This document shows positions 1-8,730 of a DNA stretch of 64,000 bases, piece by piece; positions within the stretch are counted from its first letter, which is position 1, and each line of letters starts with the position of its first letter. The DNA is from Mycobacterium sp. E2733. Lineage in GTDB: Bacteria; Actinomycetota; Actinomycetes; Mycobacteriales; Mycobacteriaceae. Below the pieces are notes generated by a model. That model was given only the letters and a program-made list of their open reading frames with translations. It was not told where the DNA came from and did not search any database. The stretch covers positions 1-64,000 of the forward strand of contig NZ_LZJZ01000020.1 of NCBI RefSeq assembly GCF_001667585.1, written 5' to 3'. The translations under genes were made by a program, and so were the position numbers.

Positions 1-77
1 GCGAACCTGGGCATTGCCCCCGCCAGCAGGTAGTCACCATAGGAGAAACCTCCTGGCACCACGCCGGCGTCGACGCC
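1..77. repeat. Inverted repeat, left arm
   Basis: Bases 1-77 are the reverse complement of 144-220 with six mismatches (71 of 77 identical). The 66-base spacer carries the remaining antisense purQ codons. The inner end of both arms is the 12-bp palindrome GGCGTCGACGCC. Confidence 0.9.
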
Positions 78-155
78 CTTGAGATCGGCGTCGGCATGCC
101 ACAGGCTGACCGCCTCGGTGCCGACATGCCGTGCCGCCCGGGCGGCGTCGACGCC
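1..155 (-). pseudogene. purQ: Inverted 5' fragment of purQ (fold-back copy)
   Basis: Read on the minus strand, this stretch encodes PurQ residues of about 17 to 66, including [10 protein letters not shown] and [10 protein letters not shown]. The sense copy of purQ starts again at 144 on the other strand, so the gene meets itself head to head. The last part of the fragment differs from the sense copy at six bases, which change conserved residues (for example Val to Gly, Arg to Leu, Ile-Ala to Met-Pro). The joint lies at the palindrome GGCGTCGACGCC. This looks like a fold-back or template-switch product at a contig end rather than a functional gene, although a true inversion cannot be excluded. 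Confidence 0.85.
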
Positions 156-220
156 GTGGTGGTGCCCGGAGGTTTCTCCTATGGTGACTACCTGCGGGCG
201 GGGGCAATCGCCAGGTTCGC
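144..220. repeat. Inverted repeat, right arm
   Basis: This is the partner of the arm at 1-77 and lies inside purQ, covering the codons for [10 protein letters not shown] through the start of the Ala-Arg-Phe motif. A second palindrome, GCCGCCCGGGCGGC at 133-146, overlaps its left edge. Confidence 0.9.
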
Positions 221-695
221 CCCCGTGATGGGCGAGGTGGTGGCCGCCGCGCAGCGCGGCATGCCAGTGTTGGGTATTTGCAATGGTTTTCAGGTGCTCT
301 GCGAGGCCGGGCTGTTGCCCGGGGCCCTGACCCGCAACGTCGGTCTGCACTTCGTCTGCCGTGACGTGTGGCTGCGGGTGGCGTCGATCTCGACGGCCTG
401 GACGTCGCGTTTCGAGTGGGGCGCTGAGCTGTTGGTGCCGCTGAAGTCCGGCGAGGGCCGCTACGTGGCCCCCGACGACGTGCTCGAAGAGCTGGAAGGG
501 GAGGGCCGGGTGGTGTTCCGCTACCTCGACAACCCCAACGGCTCCCTGCATGACATCGCCGGCATCAGCTCCGCCAACGGCCGTGTCGTGGGGCTGATGC
601 CACATCCCGAACACGCCATCGAAGCGTTGACGGGCCCCTCCGACGACGGCTTGGGCCTGTTTTATTCAGCGCTGGACGCGGTGCTCGCGGCCTGA
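144..695 (+). CDS. purQ: Phosphoribosylformylglycinamidine synthase subunit I (glutaminase), 5'-truncated
   Basis: PurQ is the class I glutamine amidotransferase subunit that supplies ammonia to PurL in purine synthesis. The catalytic region [10 protein letters not shown] and the PHPEHA motif near the C-terminus are intact. The first 42 or so codons of the normal 224-residue protein are missing in this orientation, because the gene is interrupted by the inverted copy at 1-155. The open frame runs back to an ATG at 96, but residues before 144 are antisense-derived and unrelated to PurQ. The C-terminus overlaps the convergent acyltransferase gene by 34 bases. Function here is doubtful unless the window edge is an assembly artefact, which I think likely. 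Confidence 0.9.
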   Translation, partial: GVDAVVVPGGFSYGDYLRAGAIARFAPVMGEVVAAAQRGMPVLGICNGFQVLCEAGLLPGALTRNVGLHFVCRDVWLRVASISTAWTSRFEWGAELLVPLKSGEGRYVAPDDVLEELEGEGRVVFRYLDNPNGSLHDIAGISSANGRVVGLMPHPEHAIEALTGPSDDGLGLFYSALDAVLAA

Positions 696-2079
696 GCGAA
701 AATCTTTGCGGCTAAACGCAATTCGGCGAACTCTGCGCTGATGGCGTCCGTCGCTTCGTGCGGGTCGTCGAATGTCTGGTCGTCGGTGAGGACGGCGACG
801 CCAAGCTGGTCGACGTAGCTCCACACGGTGATATTGACAGGGGCCCCCGGCGATAACACGCCGGTCGAGTAAATCTCGCTGACCGCCGCGCCGCCGAAGT
901 GGCCGCGTTCACGCGGGCCCACCACGCTGGAGACCGCGACATTCATCAGCTTGTTCGGCGCGTCCCGGCGCCCCAGCCACCGGAACGCGGCGGGGGCGAC
1001 CGCGGTCGGCAGATAGGCCATCAGCCGCCCGTAGAGCTGCGGGCCGAGGATCTCGTGGTCTTCCTTGGCAATTCGGGTCGCGAGTGCGACCAGCCGAGCG
1101 CGCTCGGCTGGATCGGGGATGTGTACCGGCAACGAAATCATCAGACCACTGATCTCATTGCCGGTAATGCGGTCCGACTTGTCGGTGGCCGTCGGTACCG
1201 ACGCGATGATCGGCCGGTCGGCCGCGCCGTCATAGGCCAGCAACAGCGTGCGGAGACCGCCGGCGGCCGTCGCCAGTATCAGGTCGTTGACGGTGATGCC
1301 CAGCGCCTGGGCCGTCGCCTTGACCTCGGCCAGCGGCAACGTCACGCTCGCGAACCGCCGCTGCGGCGACACGACGTGGTTCAGGAATGTCGGGGGTGCG
1401 TCAAAGGCGCCGGCCAGATCCGGGTGGTCACCGCGTTCCTTGGCGCGGCGGCGGACCCGCGTCAGCCCGGTGGTGGCATCCCTGATCAGCCCCGGCAGCT
1501 CGGCGATCTGTCGGGCGTGGTCGCGCGCGGCCGCGCGCAGCAGGTCGGCGGTCGAGGCGGTCACGCCGGCTTCGTCGTTATCGCGCTCGTCGGTAACGTC
1601 GCCCGTCGGCCCGTGCACATCGATGGCGCGGGACAGCAGGTTGACCGACGCCACCCGTCGGCCAGCGCGTGATGGATCTTGCCGACCAGGGCGAACTGCC
1701 CCCCGGCCAGCCCTTCGGCGAAATGAAACTCCCACAGCGGGCGGCCGCGGTCCAACGGGGTCGAGGCGACCTGGCCGATCACCTCGTCGAGTTCGCGCCG
1801 ACCGCCCGGCGTGGGCACCTGCACCCGCCGCAGATGGTAGTCGAGGTCCACCTCGCAGTCCTCCTGCCACATCGGGTGATGAAGCTGCCAGGGAATGTCG
1901 ACGAGCTTGTAGCGCAACGGTTCCAGTAGGTGCAGGCGCCGGCGCACATGACGGCGGAACGCCTCGAAATCGAAATCGGAGTCGCCGGGGTCGATGACCG
2001 CCACTTTCAAGGTGTGCGTGTGCAGGTTGGGCGTCTCGCTGTACAGCAGCATCGCGTCCATGCCGTTGAGTCTTTTCAC
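662..2079 (-). pseudogene. Wax ester synthase/diacylglycerol acyltransferase (WS/DGAT), frameshifted
   Basis: This family makes triacylglycerol or wax ester from acyl-CoA. The N-terminal frame (2079 to about 1655) carries the catalytic HHxxxDG motif as HHALADG at residues 136-142. The rest of the protein continues in another frame (ASVNLLSRA onward to the stop at 662), with conserved family segments such as NDLILA and the C-terminal NITVWSYVDQL. The two halves join exactly if one C is restored in the CCC run at 1654-1656 (one G on the coding strand). The combined length of about 472 residues is normal for the family. It starts at a GTG. This is either a recent one-base homopolymer deletion or a sequencing error. 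Confidence 0.85.
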
Positions 2080-2177
2080 TCGCCACCCCGCTTTTCCCGC
2101 CCCCGCGTGTTCGGAATCGGCCTGTGCTGTGGCGCCTTTCGCATGTGGTCCAGCTCCAAGCCATCGAATGCTGTCGG

Positions 2178-2993
2178 TCAGCCGAGGATGGGGAGCCGGC
2201 GCTGACCGGCCAGTCGCTTGAGCGCCGATTCCATGACCCCGCGCACGTGCGCGTCGACCTCGTCGATGTCGGGGTCGTGGCCGAACTGGGCGGTGACGTC
2301 GATCGGTTCGAGCACCTCGGTGACGATCTTCGCGGGTAGCGGCAGGTTCGGCGGGAAGATGACGCTCAGCCCGAACGGGAAACCGAAGCTCACCGGCAAG
2401 ATGTCCATGCGCGCTTTCGTCAGCCCCAGCTTGCGCGCCAGCCAGTTGCCGCGGGTCAAGAAGAGTTGGGTCTCCTGGCCCCCGATCGAGACGGTGGGCA
2501 CGATCGGCACCCCGGCCTCGATGGCGGTCCGCACGTAGCCGGTTCGGCCGTTGAAGTCGATGGAGTTGGCGCTGAAGGTGGGTCGGTAGGAGTCGTAGTC
2601 ACCCCCCGGAAAGACTAGTACCACGGCGCCGGAATGCAGTGCGGCGGCGGCGTTTTCGCGGCTGGCCTCGATGACCCCGAGGCGGCGCAGCCAGGCGTCC
2701 AGGGGGCCCATGAACAGGCCGTAGTGGCCCAGCGTGTAGACGGGCCGGTCGTAGCCGAACTTTTGGTAGAACGCCGGGGAGAAGATCAACACGTCCGGTG
2801 TCAGCATGCCCCCCGAGTGGTTGGACACCACCAACGCTCCGCCGGACGCCGGGAAGTTGTCGAGATTGCGCACTTCGGCCCGATACCACCGCTTGATCAC
2901 CGGCCCGAGGGCCTTGCTCACCTGCTCGGTAAAGGCCGGATCCCACTTGGCGGTCTCGTGGTTGTCGGCCGCCTCAACACCGCTGCCCTTCAT
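2178..2993 (-). CDS. Lysophospholipid acyltransferase family protein (MGAT-like LPLAT)
   Basis: A 271-residue acyltransferase. SNHSGG near residue 57 matches the first family motif region. FPGGDYDSYR at residues 128-137 matches the FPGG-type motif of the monoacylglycerol acyltransferase-like branch rather than the FPEG of classical PlsC. It should transfer an acyl chain from acyl-CoA to a lysolipid or acylglycerol at the membrane. The upstream neighbour in the same direction is 220 bases away, and the downstream gene is the frameshifted WS/DGAT, so the two may form a neutral-lipid pair. The exact substrate cannot be told from sequence. Confidence 0.8.
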   Translation of the reverse strand: MKGSGVEAADNHETAKWDPAFTEQVSKALGPVIKRWYRAEVRNLDNFPASGGALVVSNHSGGMLTPDVLIFSPAFYQKFGYDRPVYTLGHYGLFMGPLDAWLRRLGVIEASRENAAAALHSGAVVLVFPGGDYDSYRPTFSANSIDFNGRTGYVRTAIEAGVPIVPTVSIGGQETQLFLTRGNWLARKLGLTKARMDILPVSFGFPFGLSVIFPPNLPLPAKIVTEVLEPIDVTAQFGHDPDIDEVDAHVRGVMESALKRLAGQRRLPILG

Positions 2994-3213
2994 GGCTCCC
3001 CGCTGCTGTCTTCTTGACGTCTGCTATTGATTGCCGGTGTGACGTAGATCTCAAACCTGAGTCCCTGGCTGACATATCATACTCTCTAATTAGGAGAATG
3101 CCATATTCGTTTGCTGACAGCGCGGGCTGACGCCCAAGAAGCTCTTGTCGCTGTGGTTTCGGACCTCCGCGGCTCGCGCGGCGCCGGGGCGAGCGGCAGC
3201 GTGGGCGCGAGAA
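2994..3213. promoter_or_regulatory. Intergenic region with AT-rich dyad and possible minus-strand promoter
   Basis: No gene is visible. An AT-rich island contains the near-palindrome TCTCTAATTAGGAGA at 3083-3097. Beside it, the minus strand reads TATGAT (3076-3081), a good sigma-A -10 hexamer for the acyltransferase that starts at 2993. The dyad could be an operator. Assignment is inference only. Confidence 0.35.
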
Positions 3214-3846
3214 TCAGCCTGCGTCGCGCAGCAACGGATGTGCCGTCGACAGTTCGACGGCGGGGCTCAAGTCGTCGAAGAGGTCGGTCGCGTCCGCGAT
3301 GGTGCGGTCGACGAAGGCAGCGAAATCCTCGAAGGAAACGTTCTGCCGGATCCAGTGCGACCTGCGCGCCACCACGCCGATCCGCTGCGGATCGGAAGAG
3401 CCGTGCACGATCGCGGTGACTTCGCGTTCCTGGCGGTTCCAGGTGTCGGAGAAGTGCACCAGCCAGGGGCGGTCGGTGGCGGGGAAGAAGCAGTCCGGAG
3501 TCGCCCGAATGATCAGCACATCGCCATGCTCGGGCGAGATCTCGAGGTGGACGTGCAGGCGCCTCGCGGCGGACGCGCGGGCGCTGGTGACGAAGAAATA
3601 TTCACCATCGTGGTGGCCGCGGAAATAGCGTCGCCCGCGGGCGCGCAGGTAACGTTCGACCAGGTTCGCGCACGTGGGCTCGTACGTCATGACAACATGC
3701 TGCGGGCAGTGGCTTTGCGGATCCTGGGAGACAAGCCAGGAGCCGGCGAAGAATCTGTTGAGAATTGGCTGAGCAACCGGGCAGTGCGGCAGTAGCTCGC
3801 GGTAGGCCAACGTCAGGCGTTCAGGGCCGCTCGACAATCCCCGCAC
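3214..3846 (-). CDS. Conserved hypothetical protein, YbjN-like fold
   Basis: A 210-residue soluble protein resembling the mycobacterial Rv0789c position and the YbjN/type III chaperone-like family. It has an alternating strand pattern with the conserved-looking EYFFVTS, LHVHLEISP and a C-terminal helix containing FVDRTIADATDLF. No catalytic motif is visible. Its start overlaps the end of the GntR gene by 26 bases, so the two are probably co-transcribed and GntR may control it. Function is unknown. Confidence 0.6.
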   Translation of the reverse strand: MRGLSSGPERLTLAYRELLPHCPVAQPILNRFFAGSWLVSQDPQSHCPQHVVMTYEPTCANLVERYLRARGRRYFRGHHDGEYFFVTSARASAARRLHVHLEISPEHGDVLIIRATPDCFFPATDRPWLVHFSDTWNRQEREVTAIVHGSSDPQRIGVVARRSHWIRQNVSFEDFAAFVDRTIADATDLFDDLSPAVELSTAHPLLRDAG

Positions 3847-4639
3847 CTGGCGCAGGCATGGTCCGCGGCAGCGTCACCGAAAACCGGTACCGCTCGGGGC
3901 GATAGTGGAACTCCACCACTTCCAGCGGCTTGTCGTCAGTGCCGTAGCTGACGCGTTCGAGCACAAGCACGGGGGAGCCCAAGGGCAGATTCAACGCGCC
4001 GGCCACCTCGACGGAGGCCCCCGCCGCGTGGATCTCATAAGTGGCCCGGGCGACGGGGATGCCCAGTCGCCGCTCCCACATCGTGTACGTGCTTTCCATC
4101 GCCCGTGCGGGTTGAGTGTCCGGCACGCTCGACAGCAGCGGTTCGACGGCCTTGCCGAGTCTCGGCGGTAGGTAGGCGATCATCAGTGCCAGCGGTACGT
4201 CCCCGTCGCGGAAGCGTCGGTAGATGCACAGTGCTTTGGACAAACCCAGCATTTCGGCGACACGTTGCGGGGGCTCTTCAATGCGATGGGACAGCACGTC
4301 GACGTGCGGAGTGATCCCGGAGTTCGCCAGGACCTCGGTGATCGTGCGCACGCCCGAGCCCAATTCTTGTCTTACCGGGTTGGACACGAAGGTGCCCAGG
4401 CCCTGGCGCCGAACCAGCCAGCCCTGCCGCTCCAGCAGTCCGACCGCCGCACGCACGGTTACCCGGCTCAGGCCCGAGCGGTCGATCAGCTCCCGCTCGC
4501 TGGGCAGGCGGCCGCCGCGGGGCAGGCGCTGCTTGATGATCGCGGCCTTGAGGGCTTCGGCGAGCTGGGTGCTCGCGGGCACGCTGCCGCGCCTGACTCG
4601 CAGATCGGCGGACTCGAGGTCGAGCGACCGGATGGTCAT
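3821..4639 (-). CDS. GntR family transcriptional regulator, HutC subfamily (Rv0792c-like)
   Basis: A 272-residue regulator with an N-terminal winged helix-turn-helix (LPSERELIDRSGLSRVTVR at about residues 44-62) and a C-terminal UTRA ligand-binding domain (about residues 100-260, ending HYRPERYRFS). UTRA domains bind small effectors that release the protein from DNA. A symmetric 18-base dyad sits two bases before the start codon and is the likely auto-operator. The gene diverges from a VOC-domain gene and overlaps the downstream hypothetical gene. The effector is not predictable. Confidence 0.9.
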   Translation of the reverse strand: MTIRSLDLESADLRVRRGSVPASTQLAEALKAAIIKQRLPRGGRLPSERELIDRSGLSRVTVRAAVGLLERQGWLVRRQGLGTFVSNPVRQELGSGVRTITEVLANSGITPHVDVLSHRIEEPPQRVAEMLGLSKALCIYRRFRDGDVPLALMIAYLPPRLGKAVEPLLSSVPDTQPARAMESTYTMWERRLGIPVARATYEIHAAGASVEVAGALNLPLGSPVLVLERVSYGTDDKPLEVVEFHYRPERYRFSVTLPRTMPAPGAGIVERP

Positions 4640-4640
4640 A

Positions 4641-4658
4641 AGACGTATTAAAACGTCT
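4641..4658. promoter_or_regulatory. Putative GntR operator, AGACGT-N6-ACGTCT
   Basis: A perfect 6-6-6 inverted repeat (AGACGT ATTAAA ACGTCT) immediately before the GntR start codon and 112 bases before the divergent VOC gene. Its position suits autorepression plus control of the divergent promoter. Confidence 0.6.
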
Positions 4659-4770
4659 GGTGCGTAGGGCGTAAAGGTCGCCTGCCGCTTCGGTGTCGCT
4701 CACACCGGCGGCCATAGTCGGATTACTCTGGCGCCGAGCGCTTTTCAGTTGCATACGACAGGAGGCAGAC

Positions 4771-5169
4771 GTGGGATTCGCGGTGGAACGGATCGACCAT
4801 GTCGTGCTGAACTGCAAGGACGTCGAGGCCACCGCCGAGTGGTACGAGCGGGTTCTGGGCATGCGGCGAGAGAGGTTTGGGCCGTCCGGCCGGATCGCTC
4901 TGCGCTTCGGTGGCCAGAAACTCAACCTGCGGCCCGTCGGGGCGCTGGCCGGTGACCCCGAGTGGGCCACCGCGTCGGTCGAAGCGGCCGGTTCCGAGGA
5001 CTTGTGCTTCATCACGCTCAGCAGCCCGGACGAGGTCCGCGCCCACCTCGCCGACCGTGGAGTTCAGATCATCGCGGGACCGTTAACCAGGACCGGAGCC
5101 CTCGGACCGATGACCTCGCACTATTGCCGCGACGTCGACGGAAATCTGGTCGAAATCGCCGTCTACTGA
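4771..5169 (+). CDS. VOC family (glyoxalase/dioxygenase-like) protein
   Basis: A 132-residue single-domain vicinal-oxygen-chelate protein. ERIDHVVLNCKDVEAT starts the first beta-alpha-beta module, and CRDVDGNLVEIAVY is the typical C-terminal strand with the metal-ligand Glu. The GTG at 4771 was chosen because GGAGG lies at 4761-4765; an in-frame extension to 4693 lacks a ribosome site. The gene diverges from the GntR regulator and could be its target. Its 3' end overlaps the convergent cupin gene by seven bases. The reaction is unknown; members include lyases, isomerases and resistance proteins. Confidence 0.85.
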   Translation: MGFAVERIDHVVLNCKDVEATAEWYERVLGMRRERFGPSGRIALRFGGQKLNLRPVGALAGDPEWATASVEAAGSEDLCFITLSSPDEVRAHLADRGVQIIAGPLTRTGALGPMTSHYCRDVDGNLVEIAVY

Positions 5170-5621
5170 AGGGGATACAACGCCGGCAGGTTCACCACGA
5201 CCGCCTCTTGGGTGCTGCGCGCGATGACGACCTCTGCCGGGGTGGTCGGGTCCGGGTTTTCCTCGCGGTGCGGCAGATGGGGCGGGATGAAAACGTAGTC
5301 CCCGGGCGAAGTCGAGATGCGCACCTCCTGGGCTCCGTCGTGAAAGACGAATTCCGGGTGGCCGCTGCGCACGTAGATGGCGGTCTCCGAGTCGCCGTGA
5401 TGGTGGTTCGACGAGACGGTCGACGGCATTGCGTGTGTCTCGCCCATCCACAGCTTTTCGGCTCCGACCGACGCGCCGCTCAGCGCGGCGAAGCGACGGA
5501 GTCCGTCCGATTGCGCGGTATCGGAGCTGATGTCGGATGCCTTGACGTGGTGCACCCGATTGTGGGTGGCTTCCGGTGTTGTTTCGTCGAAATCCGGATG
5601 GAATCCGTCTGCGGTGGCCAT
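5163..5621 (-). CDS. Cupin domain protein
   Basis: A 152-residue single cupin barrel. Cupin motif 1 appears as NHHHGDSETAIYV (His ligands plus Glu) and motif 2 as PGDYVFIPPHLPHREEN (His ligand), so a metal site is intact. Such proteins act as isomerases, dioxygenases or small-ligand sensors. It ends against the VOC gene and lies three bases from the end of the upstream flavoprotein gene on the same strand, so it is probably in its operon. Confidence 0.85.
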   Translation of the reverse strand: MATADGFHPDFDETTPEATHNRVHHVKASDISSDTAQSDGLRRFAALSGASVGAEKLWMGETHAMPSTVSSNHHHGDSETAIYVRSGHPEFVFHDGAQEVRISTSPGDYVFIPPHLPHREENPDPTTPAEVVIARSTQEAVVVNLPALYPLQ

Positions 5622-5624
5622 GCG

Positions 5625-7076
5625 TCAATTATGGTCCGAGGCATCCCGATACGCCTCGAGGAGCCGCAGCCACACCTCGCTGACGGTTGGGAAGCAGGGC
5701 ACGGCGTGCCACAACCGGTCGATGGGCACCTGGCCGGCGACCGCGATGGTGGCGGAGTGCAGCATTTCGGTGACCCCGGGCCCAACCAGCGTGACCCCGA
5801 GCAAGTGCCCGCGATCGAGGTCCACCACCATCCGCGCCCGGCCTGTGTACCCGTCGGCATAAAGCTTGGCCCCCATCACCACGTCGCCGATCTGCACGTC
5901 GACCGCCCGTACCCGGTGCCCGGCGCGCTCGGCCTGCCGGGCCGTCAGGCCGACCGCGGCGGCTTCGGGATTGGTGAAGAAGGCCTGCGGCACGGCGTAA
6001 TGGTCGGCGGTGGTTGCATGCCGGCCCCACGGTGCGGTGTCCAACGGGGTACCCGCCGCGCGCGCTCCGATCGCCGCTCCAGCAACGCGGCCCTGGTACT
6101 TGCCCTGATGGGTCAGCAAGGCCCGATGATTGACGTCGCCCGCCGCGTAGAGCCAACCGTCCCGAATGGCCCCCACCCGGCAGGTGTCGTCGACGTCGAG
6201 CCAGCTGCCAGGTGTCAGGCCGACGGTCTGCAGGCCGATGTCGTCGGTGAGCGGTGCCCGGCCCGTCGCGAAAAGCACTTCGCTGACTTCTATTTCGGAG
6301 CCATCGTCCAATTCGAGGGTCACCACTCCGCCGTCGGGCCGGCGCAGCGCGCGGACCGATACGCCGACGCGCACGTCCACGCCCGCATCGGCGAGACCCC
6401 GGCCGACGAGCTCGCCAACGAAGGATTCCATCCTTGGCAGCAGGCCCGGACCTCGCGCGAGGAGGGTCACCTGGGATCCCAATCCTTGCCACGCGGTTGC
6501 CATTTCGACGCCCACGCCGCCGGCGCCCACCACCGCGAGCCGCTCGGGGACGTTGCTGCTGTCGGTGGCTTGGCGGTTGGTCCACGGCCTGGCTTCGTCG
6601 ATTCCGGGCAAGTCGGGGAGGACGGGCCGGCTTCCGGTGCAGACCACGACCGCGTGCCGTGCGGTCAATACGGACGTCGCACCGTCGGAAGCGGTGACGC
6701 CGACTCGTCGGGCGCCATCCAACCGGCCATGGCCGCGTACCAGGGTTGCGCCGATTTGATTCACCCAGTCGGCCTGGCCACTATCGTCCCAGTCGCTGAC
6801 ATAGCGGTTGCGGCGGCCGAAGACTCCGGCAGCATTGATGGGGCCGCTGACCGCCTCGCGCGCGCCGTCGACGTGGCGGGCTTCCGAGACGGCGATTACC
6901 GGGCGGAGCAAGGCCTTACTCGGCACGCAGGCCCAATAAGAACACTCGCCGCCCACGAGTTCACGTTCGACCAGCGCGACGCTCAGGCCCGCCGCCCGGG
7001 CACGTTCCGCAGCATTCTGGCCGATCGGCCCGGCGCCGAGAACGATGACGTCGTAGTCCATTGTGTCTGCTGCCAT
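5625..7076 (-). CDS. FAD-dependent pyridine nucleotide-disulfide oxidoreductase (Rv0794c-like)
   Basis: A 483-residue flavoprotein of the dihydrolipoamide dehydrogenase/mercuric reductase family. The FAD-binding GAGPIG lies near residue 15. The redox disulfide is present as C45-SYWA-C50 followed by VPSKALL. A second Rossmann motif (GAGGVGVE) binds NAD(P)H. In the interface region the usual HPTxSE is FPTVSEVW, so the catalytic His of true lipoamide dehydrogenases is replaced by Phe. That argues against a normal Lpd role and for an unknown disulfide or quinone substrate. It is followed by the cupin gene. Confidence 0.9.
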   Translation of the reverse strand: MAADTMDYDVIVLGAGPIGQNAAERARAAGLSVALVERELVGGECSYWACVPSKALLRPVIAVSEARHVDGAREAVSGPINAAGVFGRRNRYVSDWDDSGQADWVNQIGATLVRGHGRLDGARRVGVTASDGATSVLTARHAVVVCTGSRPVLPDLPGIDEARPWTNRQATDSSNVPERLAVVGAGGVGVEMATAWQGLGSQVTLLARGPGLLPRMESFVGELVGRGLADAGVDVRVGVSVRALRRPDGGVVTLELDDGSEIEVSEVLFATGRAPLTDDIGLQTVGLTPGSWLDVDDTCRVGAIRDGWLYAAGDVNHRALLTHQGKYQGRVAGAAIGARAAGTPLDTAPWGRHATTADHYAVPQAFFTNPEAAAVGLTARQAERAGHRVRAVDVQIGDVVMGAKLYADGYTGRARMVVDLDRGHLLGVTLVGPGVTEMLHSATIAVAGQVPIDRLWHAVPCFPTVSEVWLRLLEAYRDASDHN

Positions 7077-7102
7077 TGCCGGCGGCCCTCCCGGTGCGTC
7101 TC

Positions 7103-7783
7103 TCAGTTGCCGATGAGTTTCTCGGCAAGCTCCCGCATGTCACTCACCATGAGGTTTGGCTGGGGCAGCCCGTCGACCGGCAGCGGCGGATTGCCGGGCC
7201 GGGTAATGAGCGCAGCGCTGAAACCGACCTTCTGGGCGCCGAGGGTGTCCCACACGTGCGCGGCCACCATCATGCAGTCGGCCGGTGCCACCCCAAGCGT
7301 CTCGCACGCGTATCGGTCCACGGCGGGCGCCGGCTTGAAGGCGCGGCAGGCATCGACGCTCAGTTGTCGTTCGAAGAATTCGCCCACCCCGGCACTCTGC
7401 AGCGCCGTCGGCCCATCCGGGTTGGGCGGTGAATTGGTCAGGGTGACAAGGCGAAAGCCGTTGTCTCGCAGCTTCGCGAGCCCTTCCGCCGCATCCGGGT
7501 GCGCGGGCATGGTGAGCAGGCCGGTCTTCAGGCGGTGCAGATCATCGTCGGAGACGTCGACGCGGTGGATATCGCCGACCATGCGCAGCACGCCTTGGGC
7601 GAGCGTGGAGAAGTTCACGTAGCTGTCCGCCAACGTCGCGGACATCGAGTACATGATCAGCTGGGCGAACCACTCGCGAAGCACCCGCTCATCACCGAAC
7701 AAATCGGTGAACAGCGGTGCCAGAGAATCGATATCGACCAGCGTCTCGTTGACGTCGAAAACCAGGACGGACGGTGTGGGCAT
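7103..7783 (-). CDS. Haloacid dehalogenase, type II (HAD superfamily)
   Basis: A 226-residue HAD protein with nucleophile Asp10 in VFDVNETL, the Ser/Thr motif VTLTNS, the Lys motif FKPAP and the terminal [11 protein letters not shown] motif. VNETL with the late AHVWD motif is characteristic of (S)-2-haloacid dehalogenases rather than phosphatases, so hydrolysis of a 2-haloalkanoate to the hydroxyacid is the likely reaction. It lies two bases after the DUF427 gene on the same strand, suggesting one transcript. Confidence 0.88.
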   Translation of the reverse strand: MPTPSVLVFDVNETLVDIDSLAPLFTDLFGDERVLREWFAQLIMYSMSATLADSYVNFSTLAQGVLRMVGDIHRVDVSDDDLHRLKTGLLTMPAHPDAAEGLAKLRDNGFRLVTLTNSPPNPDGPTALQSAGVGEFFERQLSVDACRAFKPAPAVDRYACETLGVAPADCMMVAAHVWDTLGAQKVGFSAALITRPGNPPLPVDGLPQPNLMVSDMRELAEKLIGN

Positions 7784-7785
7784 GG

Positions 7786-8691
7786 TTAGGCCTCAATCTT
7801 CCGCGATGTGGAGACTTCCGATCCGGATCTCGCCAAGACCTCGTCTGTGTCGAGCCCGCGGTCGACGCCGTGCGGGATGACGGTCTGGCCGGGCTCGAGC
7901 TGCAGCTGTTCGCCATCGAGGTAGACGTCGATCTTGTCCGGTTCGAATGACACCAAGCCAGTAACCCGCGTCACCTCAGGCCAGGCGTTCAGATAGGACC
8001 ACGCCGCGCGCTTGCAGCCGCCGATATCGTAGTAGGAGCAGATGCCCTTGTAGGGGCAGAAGGTCTGCGTATCAACGAGTTCGAGGCCAGATTCGTCGAT
8101 ATCTTCGCGTGGAACGTACCAGCGTGGCGCAAACCCGGATTCGTATAAAGCTAGCGGGCGCTTAGTGTCGGCAATCACCCGGTCGCCGTCGCAGACAATG
8201 AGATGCCGTGATGTGGAACGGATATCGATCCGGTGATAGGCGTCCGTGGCATGCCCGACGATTCGGTCGTCCTCTTCGTAAAAAGCGTCCATGGCGCGCC
8301 ACGCGAACGCCAGGCGCCCGTCGAGTATCGAGGCGTGAGGTGGGAGTGCGGTGTGTTGCCACGCGGCATGGCTCGCCTCTCGCGCCGCCACTTTGATGGT
8401 GAACCACTGTGTGTCGCCCAGGTCTTTATGCTGCGTCAGCCGGTCCTCGGCCAGCAGGACTCCGGCCTCGATATCGCCGCGCGGGAAGTAGGCGACCGGA
8501 TAACGGCCCGGCTCGTGCAACAGGATCACGTCCTGGCTGTCGGCGATCCACTTGTCCGCAAGCCGAACTCGCATGCGCCTGCGCAGCGGCTCGGCGTACA
8601 ACAGCCGCGCCGGCAACGGCTGCTCAGTCAGGAAGTGCCCGACTGATCCCGTGGCCAGTGGACCCTGCTGCCATGCCAGCCCCATCGTCAT
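7786..8691 (-). CDS. Tandem DUF427 domain protein
   Basis: A 301-residue protein with two DUF427-type beta-barrel modules. The second contains TFCPYKGICSYYDIGG, the family signature around a Cys-Pro-x-Lys-Gly turn. The biochemical role of DUF427 is not established. A strong Shine-Dalgarno AAAGGAGG on the minus strand precedes the start. It is directly followed by the dehalogenase gene. Confidence 0.85.
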   Translation of the reverse strand: MTMGLAWQQGPLATGSVGHFLTEQPLPARLLYAEPLRRRMRVRLADKWIADSQDVILLHEPGRYPVAYFPRGDIEAGVLLAEDRLTQHKDLGDTQWFTIKVAAREASHAAWQHTALPPHASILDGRLAFAWRAMDAFYEEDDRIVGHATDAYHRIDIRSTSRHLIVCDGDRVIADTKRPLALYESGFAPRWYVPREDIDESGLELVDTQTFCPYKGICSYYDIGGCKRAAWSYLNAWPEVTRVTGLVSFEPDKIDVYLDGEQLQLEPGQTVIPHGVDRGLDTDEVLARSGSEVSTSRKIEA

Positions 8692-8730
8692 CCCCTCCTT
8701 TCACCAACCCCCCTGAGCAACGAAGAAGGG

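Noticed and set aside
4962..7622. 886-codon plus-strand ORF
   Set aside because: It is antisense to the cupin, flavoprotein and dehalogenase genes, all of which have intact motifs.
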